Source: Bog-950 sp035299425 (GTDB lineage: Bacteria > Bacteroidota > Bacteroidia > Chitinophagales > LD1). Taken from it: a DNA stretch of 64,000 bases. The stretch lies in NCBI GenBank assembly GCA_035299425.1, contig DATGWP010000047.1:11467-75466 (forward strand), read 5' to 3'. Positions 58,937-64,000 of this stretch are shown here, in pieces; positions within the stretch are counted from its first letter, which is position 1, and every line of letters begins with the position of its first letter. Position numbers and translations under genes: made by a program. The notes below the pieces were generated by a model that was not told the origin of the DNA, did no database searches, and saw only the letters and a program-made list of their open reading frames with translations.

Positions 58937-60382
58937 TTAATAATAAACCAGTCTTCTTACATCGGCTAAGTGCTTCGCCAGGCGGACTACCTGTGCAGTG
59001 TAGCCATACTCGTTATCGTACCAGGCGTAAACTACTACGCGCTTTTTATCTTCAGATACAATAGTTGCCTTGCTATCAATTTCGCAGGCGTGGCTATTGC
59101 CAATTACATCGCTTGATACTATCTCATCAGATATAGAGAAATCTACCTGCTCAACCAGTTTGCCGTATAGCGATGCGTTGCGAAGAATAGTGTTAACTTC
59201 TTCAACCGATGTTTCGCGCTTAACGGTAAGGCTAAGAATAGCCAGCGATACGTTAGGTACCGGTACCCGCACAGCGTTAGAGGTAAGCTTACCCTTCATA
59301 TCAGGGAATATTTTGGTAACAGCTTTACCGGCACCGGTTTCGGTAATTACCATGTTAGATGGCGCACCACGGCCCCGGCGCGATTTTTTGTGGTAATTAT
59401 CCAGCAGGTTCTGGTCGTTGGTGTAAGCGTGTACCGTTTCTATGTGGCCCTGCTCTATACCTAATGAATTTTGTATTACATCAATTACCGGCACTATGGC
59501 ATTGGTAGTGCAGCTGGCTGCCGAGAATATTTTAGAAGAAGAGGCATTGTAGCCTTCGTGGTTTACGCCGTATACAATGTTAGGTATATCGCCTTTGCCG
59601 GGTGCGGTAAGTATTACCATATCCGAGCCCTTGGCTTTCAGGTGTTCGCCCAATCCTTTCTCATCTCTCCACACACCGGTGTTATCTATAATCAGTGCAT
59701 TATTTATGCCGTAGGCTGTGTAATCTATTTCGGCAGGCGATGAGGCTGAAATCATTTTAACCGTATGGCCATTGATGTTGATAGCCCCGTTTTCAATATC
59801 CGGTATTACTACCCCGCCAAACTTGCCATGCACAGAATCTTTGCGCAACAGGCTGGCACGCTTAGGCAGGTCATCAGTACTGCGTTCGCGGGTAACTATA
59901 CCCTTAAGGCGCAACTGGTGGCCGCTACCGGCATGGTCCATAAGTATGCGGGCTGCAAGGCGGCCTATACGGCCAAAGCCATACAATACCACATCGCGCG
60001 GTACCAGTTTTTTGTTGGTGCCTACAAAACCTGAAAGCTTAGCCTTTACAAACTCATCTACACTACCGTAGTTTTTACCTTCGGCGTTGTATTCGTTCGA
60101 TAAGCGGCCCAGGTCGATTTTAGAAGGGGCAATCTCCAGCTTAGATATAGCCAGTGCCAGATTTTTAGAAAGCTCGGTAGAAAGAGTTAAGTCGGCAAAC
60201 TGAGAAAGGTAGTTGTGGTCGTGAATGATTTCGCTTAGTTTTTTATCAAAAAATTTGCGGCGGAAAAGCACCAACTCTACATCTTTCTCCAGTAATAATT
60301 TGCTGGCTACATGCTGTAGTTCCAGCGTGGTTTTTTCATTATCTACCCATTGTTTTAATTCCTTCTCATAGCTTTCTGGCAT
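58937..60382 (-). CDS. gap: Glyceraldehyde-3-phosphate dehydrogenase, long form
   Basis: A 481-residue GAPDH. The first 130 residues are helical and extra compared with the 335-residue canonical enzyme; such long forms are known in Bacteroidota. LYGFGRIGRLAARIL binds NAD, the catalytic Cys is in SAASCTTNAIVPV, HAYTNDQNLLD holds the conserved His region and GRGAPSNMVITETGAGKAV the phosphate site. It acts in glycolysis/gluconeogenesis. The N-terminal extension might give regulatory or moonlighting function. Confidence 0.94.
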   Translation of the reverse strand: MPESYEKELKQWVDNEKTTLELQHVASKLLLEKDVELVLFRRKFFDKKLSEIIHDHNYLSQFADLTLSTELSKNLALAISKLEIAPSKIDLGRLSNEYNAEGKNYGSVDEFVKAKLSGFVGTNKKLVPRDVVLYGFGRIGRLAARILMDHAGSGHQLRLKGIVTRERSTDDLPKRASLLRKDSVHGKFGGVVIPDIENGAININGHTVKMISASSPAEIDYTAYGINNALIIDNTGVWRDEKGLGEHLKAKGSDMVILTAPGKGDIPNIVYGVNHEGYNASSSKIFSAASCTTNAIVPVIDVIQNSLGIEQGHIETVHAYTNDQNLLDNYHKKSRRGRGAPSNMVITETGAGKAVTKIFPDMKGKLTSNAVRVPVPNVSLAILSLTVKRETSVEEVNTILRNASLYGKLVEQVDFSISDEIVSSDVIGNSHACEIDSKATIVSEDKKRVVVYAWYDNEYGYTAQVVRLAKHLADVRRLVYY

Positions 60383-60599
60383 GGTGGTATATTTTAGTGA
60401 GTTATTTTTTCAGGGTGCGAATATGGAAAGAATTTGCAAAAGTTGGGGCTGCTTTTAATCAGCAGTTAGCGGAGCTGTAAATGCGCAATGTTTGAAAAGT
60501 GTATCCCCGGAAACAATTTAATGTATTGGAAGTGAGTTAGTTATGGGCGCGAATGTAATCCTGAGAAGCAAAAGGGTGTAACCTTTGTGTACAGGGCCT
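60383..60599. other. Intergenic region upstream of gap
   Basis: These 217 bp hold the gap promoter region and show no gene. No consensus promoter was recognised. Confidence 0.5.
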
Positions 60600-60779
60600 T
60601 CACTTCTTTTTCAAAAAATCTTTAATCTTCCTGATGTCGGGGCCTACCTCGTACCAGGCCAGTTTTAGGGTTTCGCGCGATACGTTTAGTTCCTCTGCCC
60701 AATAGCGGAGTTGGTAAGGCACACGAATATCTAGCGTGCCCTTTTGCTTGTAATCATTTTCATTCTGCTCTTCTGCCAT
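60600..60779 (-). CDS. DUF3606-like microprotein
   Basis: A 59-residue protein, ATG at 60779 and TGA at 60600. It starts MAEEQNENDYKQKG and contains IRVPYQLRYWAEELNVS and LKLAWYEVGPDIRKIKDFL. That order fits DUF3606, a small DNA-binding-like helix domain of proteobacteria and Bacteroidota (by-eye match). It stands alone between gap and the DinB-like remnant. Confidence 0.68.
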   Translation of the reverse strand: MAEEQNENDYKQKGTLDIRVPYQLRYWAEELNVSRETLKLAWYEVGPDIRKIKDFLKKK

Positions 60780-60829
60780 ACTAATGGCTATGCAAAATAA
60801 ATGCCGGTTAAGCAGTGGCGTGTTGTGCT

Positions 60830-61153
60830 TTAAATTTGCATTTCGCGCAGGTTGATGCTACCCAGCAAAGATTGGGGCATGCAGAGTGTATCGAGTTCCT
60901 GCTCGGTAAAAGTTTCAATTTTTCGTTCAGTTTATTTATCAGCTTAGGCAGGGTTTCGACAAGTGCGGGCCGCTGCCATGAGTTTTACGCAAATTACAAT
61001 ATGCTCCAGTTGTTGGCCGGAAGTCCATTTGCCGTTGTAGCTAAAAGTGTAATCGGTTTTCGCTAAGGGTTTTATGCAGGTTGTAAAAGCGGTGTAGTGA
61101 GTGGTTAGCGCGGTAGTAATTTCGGTTTGGTCATATTTTAGTGTGATTTATTT
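60830..61153 (-). pseudogene. Degraded DinB-like gene
   Basis: Read on the minus strand, two frames in succession give protein-like fragments: from about 61153 the frame YDQTEITTALTTHYTAF to NGKWTSGQQLEHIVICVK, then a stop and frameshift, then IETFTEQELDTLCMPQ and LLGSINLREMQI ending in TAA at 60830. The QQLEHI and LLGSxxLREM segments resemble DinB/DUF1569 family proteins. No start codon fits and the frames do not join, so it is inactive. Confidence 0.62.
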
Positions 61154-61197
61154 GGTCCAGAGTAGGAATTTTCTACTTACGGGCCTTTTATAAAATT

Positions 61198-61229
61198 ATA
61201 CAGGCCACACCTTTCGATGCAGCCTGTAT
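61198..61229 (-). terminator. Possible terminator of rpoD
   Basis: ATACAGGC at 61198-61205 and GCCTGTAT at 61222-61229 form an 8-bp stem downstream of the rpoD stop. The sequence after it on the transcribed strand is AT-rich but not a clean T run. Confidence 0.5.
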
Positions 61230-61262
61230 AGCGTCAATTTATTAAGTAATACAAAGTGGATG

Positions 61263-62129
61263 CTATCCCAAATAACTCCTCAACAGTTTGCACTTATCGC
61301 CGTGCTTAAGGCGGTCGAGGGCTTTGTCTTTAATCTGGCGTACCCGTTCGCGGGTAAGATCGTATTTGGCGCCTATGTCTTCCAGGCTTACGGGTTCTTC
61401 CATACCAATACCAAAATAAAGTTTTAGTACCTCGGCCTGCTTGTGCGAAAGGATGGAAAGCGAGCGCTCTACCTCGTAGCTTAGCGAGTCGCTGTAGCCT
61501 ACTTTTCTGTCGGCGGGTTCGCTGTTGTGGTTTTCGAGCACGTCCAGCAGCGAGTTTTCTTCGCCATTTACAAACGGGGCATCCATAGATACATGCCGGC
61601 CGGCTACGCCCATAGTAGAGCGCACCTCGTCTATCTCGATATTAAGAATGCTGGCCAATTCATCGGGGCTGGGCTCGCGCTCGTACTCCTGCTCCAGCTG
61701 TGCAAAGGCCTTATTAATTTTGTTTAGGGAGCCCACCTTGTTAAGGGGCAGGCGTATAATGCGCGATTGCTCGGCCAGCGCCTGAAGTATGCTTTGGCGG
61801 ATCCACCACACGGCGTAACTGATAAACTTAAATCCTCTTGTCTCGTCAAATCTTTCGGCGGCTTTAATAAGCCCCAGGTTGCCTTCGTTAATCAGGTCGG
61901 ATAGGGTGAGGCCCTGGTTCTGATACTGCTTGGCAACCGATACTACAAAACGGAGGTTGGCTTTGGTAAGCCTCTCCAGAGCGTTGGTGTCTCCTTGTTT
62001 AATCTTCTTAGCTAAAATAACTTCTTCTTCTGCCGTAATCAGGTCTACGCGACCGATTTCCTGCAAATACCTTTCAAGTGAAGCGCTATCACGATTCGTG
62101 ATGCTCTTCGAGATCTTAAGTTGGCGCAT
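61263..62129 (-). CDS. rpoD: Primary RNA polymerase sigma factor
   Basis: A 288-residue sigma-70 of the short Bacteroidota primary class, without region 1.1. Region 1.2 (SLERYLQEIGRVDLITAEEE), 2 (RFVVSVAKQYQNQGL, FISYAVWWIRQSI), 3 and 4 (VSLEDIGAKYDLTRERVRQIK) are complete. It recognises the -33/-7 promoters seen in this window (TTG, TAnnTTTG). It is monocistronic, with a weak hairpin downstream. Confidence 0.96.
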   Translation of the reverse strand: MRQLKISKSITNRDSASLERYLQEIGRVDLITAEEEVILAKKIKQGDTNALERLTKANLRFVVSVAKQYQNQGLTLSDLINEGNLGLIKAAERFDETRGFKFISYAVWWIRQSILQALAEQSRIIRLPLNKVGSLNKINKAFAQLEQEYEREPSPDELASILNIEIDEVRSTMGVAGRHVSMDAPFVNGEENSLLDVLENHNSEPADRKVGYSDSLSYEVERSLSILSHKQAEVLKLYFGIGMEEPVSLEDIGAKYDLTRERVRQIKDKALDRLKHGDKCKLLRSYLG

Positions 62130-62356
62130 GGATGGTGTAGATTTGTTTCGCTAATAATTGGTTTTAGTTACCTCTAAAAAAACATTTTTTCTTGTCAAAA
62201 AAAAATTATTCGGTTAATTAAAATAACTGGCTAAACATCAATTGTCAAGCCCCTAAATCTATTTCCTTGTTTTATTTCAGGCTCATTATATTAGCCCCGC
62301 CCAAAAAAATCCATAGCAAATTGTAACCCATTATAACCCCTTAAAATTAATAAGAC

Positions 62357-63583
62357 ATGAAAAGAATTCTTTTACCGGTTGTGGCTGCGTTTTTGATTTT
62401 CACATCTTGCAACAGTGGTAACAAAACAGCGGCTACCGTAGACGCCGATTTTGAGAAGCAGCTACAGGAAAAATTTATTAATGCCAAAGAGGGAGAGGTG
62501 ATAGAATTGCCGGAAGGCACATTTACACTTAACCGCGCGCTGGTGCTGGATGGCATTAAAAATGTGACCATAAGGGGTAAAGGAAAAGATAAAACAATAC
62601 TATCGTTTAAGGGGCAAAAAGATGGTGCCGAAGGTTTGCGCATAACTGCCGATGGTATTGTAATGGAAGATTTTGCTGTGATGGACGCCAAAGGCGACTG
62701 CATAAAAGTGCAGGATGCTACTAACGTTACCTTCCGCCGGTTGCGCATGGGCTGGACATCTGTGCATGACCCTAAGAATGGCTCTTACTCAACCTACCCT
62801 GTGGGTTGTACCAATGTGCTTATAGAAGAGTGCGATGTGTTTGGCAGCAGCGACGCAGGTATATACGTAGGGCAGAGCAAAAATATAATAGTTAGAAAGA
62901 ATAACGTGCACGATAACGTGGCTGGTATTGAAATTGAAAACTGCACCGGTGCCGATGTGTATGATAACATAAGCACTAATAATACCGGAGGGGTGTTGGT
63001 GTTTGATTTGCCGGAATTGCCTAAAAAGAATGGTAGCCGCTGCCGTGTGTATAACAACAAGATAGTAAACAACAACGTACCTAACTTTGGTGTAAAAGGC
63101 ACAACCGTAGGTGAAATACCTGCAGGAACCGGTGTAATAATAATGGCCACCAACCAGTGCGAGGTATACGGCAACGAGATAAGCGGACATAACAGTGTAA
63201 GTGCTGCTATAATAAGCTACTATGCACTTAGCAAGCCTTTTAAAGATTCTTTGTATGACCCATACTGTGGCGGTATTTATGTGCACGACAATAAAATAAC
63301 ACGTGGTACCGGTGGGTTAGATATGGGTGTGGATTTTGGCAAACTGTTCTCGGCTATATTTGGCGATAAAGTGCCGGATGTGGTTTACGACGGATTTGTA
63401 AACCCTGCCTACAAAAACCCCGATGGCAGCATAAAAGAAGACCAGAAAATATGCATCCGCAATAACGGCGATATATCTTTCAGCATGATGGACCTGCCTA
63501 ATAAGAGCAAGGGAAGAAACAGCGATATGAGCAAGTTTGATTGTGAAACACCGCCACTAACCGAAGTGAAGCTTATACAGTAA
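62357..63583 (+). CDS. Parallel beta-helix lipoprotein
   Basis: A 408-residue lipoprotein: the signal ends LIFTSCNSG (lipobox Cys at residue 18). The rest is a right-handed parallel beta-helix with many NVTIRGKG, NVLIEECDVF and NIIVRKNNVHDN turns, resembling the copper-binding/pectate-lyase-like family found next to a diheme cytochrome gene in Shewanella and other Gram-negatives (TIGR03805 type). The next gene is that partner. It probably sits in the outer membrane or periplasm; the substrate is unknown. Confidence 0.87.
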   Translation: MKRILLPVVAAFLIFTSCNSGNKTAATVDADFEKQLQEKFINAKEGEVIELPEGTFTLNRALVLDGIKNVTIRGKGKDKTILSFKGQKDGAEGLRITADGIVMEDFAVMDAKGDCIKVQDATNVTFRRLRMGWTSVHDPKNGSYSTYPVGCTNVLIEECDVFGSSDAGIYVGQSKNIIVRKNNVHDNVAGIEIENCTGADVYDNISTNNTGGVLVFDLPELPKKNGSRCRVYNNKIVNNNVPNFGVKGTTVGEIPAGTGVIIMATNQCEVYGNEISGHNSVSAAIISYYALSKPFKDSLYDPYCGGIYVHDNKITRGTGGLDMGVDFGKLFSAIFGDKVPDVVYDGFVNPAYKNPDGSIKEDQKICIRNNGDISFSMMDLPNKSKGRNSDMSKFDCETPPLTEVKLIQ

Positions 63584-63706
63584 TTATAGTTTAACATCAG
63601 CGGTGCAAAATGGAGCCACCCCCGGTGACCATTGAAATACCAACCATGGAGAACAAACGCGATGTTTGTATTGTTTGGTAATTGTAAACTGATAACAAGT
63701 GATATA

Positions 63707-64000
63707 ATGAGAGGCTTAAGATTTTTACTTGTGTTTGTATTGCCGGTAGCTTTTACGGTATACATAGTGGGCTGCAATTTTACAAAATCGACTAAGGTGG
63801 CGCTGGATGTGGCCGCCAAGCCATTTGGAAAGTTATCGGAGTATAATTTTTTTGGCGGTATAATGAATGAGCTAAAGCCTAACGAACGGGTAGTGCCTTA
63901 CGATTTAATTACCCCGCTGTTTACCGATTATGCGCATAAGGCGCGCTTTATTTATATGCCCGAGGGAGCTACTGTTGATTATGATACTATAGGCACTTTG
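63707..64000 (+). CDS. SO_2930-like diheme cytochrome, N-terminal part (partial)
   Basis: The frame starts at ATG 63707 and runs off the right edge (98 codons seen). The signal (MRGLRFLLVFVLPVAFTVYI) ends in a lipobox-like VGCNF. The segment KLSEYNFF, then PYDLITPLFTDYAHKARFIYMPEG is typical of the SO_2930/HNE_0200 family of diheme c-type cytochromes that accompanies the beta-helix lipoprotein. Heme CxxCH motifs would lie beyond the window. Confidence 0.78.
   Translation, partial: MRGLRFLLVFVLPVAFTVYIVGCNFTKSTKVALDVAAKPFGKLSEYNFFGGIMNELKPNERVVPYDLITPLFTDYAHKARFIYMPEGATVDYDTIGTL

Overview
The window is a stretch of bacterial chromosome from a member of the Bacteroidota, most likely a Chitinophagales-like lineage (phylum firm, finer placement inferred). 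The evidence is the secreted proteins ending in type IX secretion (T9SS) sorting domains, a 288-residue primary sigma factor of the Bacteroidota type, DUF4199, DUF1573, BatA-domain and TPR-LuxR proteins, and promoters of the TTG/TAnnTTTG class. Gene density is high, strands are mixed, and no prophage, CRISPR array or transposase gene is visible.

Layout. 0-2.7 kb: end of tig, then clpP and clpX (protein folding and proteolysis). 2.8-17 kb: an N-acetylglucosamine kinase-like gene, a PhoD-like phosphatase and a PHB-depolymerase-like esterase (both with T9SS tails), an LptF/G permease with tgt, a glycosyltransferase-sigma factor-rsmG run, a second ECF sigma factor with a small membrane protein, a PadR regulator coupled to a GldL-like membrane protein, and tRNA-Pro(GGG). 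17-25 kb: a surface-protein region with a 1130-residue T9SS type-B adhesin carrying 69-residue repeats, a TPR-LuxR regulator, and a divergent 902-residue fibre protein with about 23 repeats of about 17 residues and a phage-type S74 chaperone domain. 25-35 kb: a SNF2 helicase, two soluble histidine kinases, a hypoxanthine-DNA glycosylase-like gene, a BatA-type membrane protein and an HxlR/NmrA divergent pair.

35.3-35.6 kb is a cluster of palindromes around the conserved tail of a vanished second NmrA gene. 35.7-42.9 kb holds a dihydroorotase homologue without its metal ligands, a DUF4199 protein, two glycosyltransferases and a complete route to GDP-D-glycero-D-manno-heptose (gmhA, hddA, gmhB, hddC), interrupted by a 138-bp nested inverted repeat. 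43-52 kb: an aminotransferase, a His-rich DUF1573 protein, an SDR, mlaE-mlaF split by 23-bp repeats, sucD, a ferredoxin-reductase-like protein, a thioredoxin and an acyl-CoA carboxylase beta subunit. 52.4-56.7 kb: a two-gene unit of a collagen-like protein with phage tail-collar sequence and a subtilisin with a C-terminal CUB-like domain. 56.7-64 kb: the 4.5S SRP RNA, fsa, a WecE-like sugar transaminase, gap, a DUF3606 microprotein, a DinB-like pseudogene, rpoD, and a beta-helix lipoprotein followed by the start of its usual diheme-cytochrome partner.

The parts most worth a second look are the collagen-like/CUB-subtilisin operon, the secreted proteins built from phage tail modules, the ligand-less dihydroorotase, and the 35.3-kb duplication scar.
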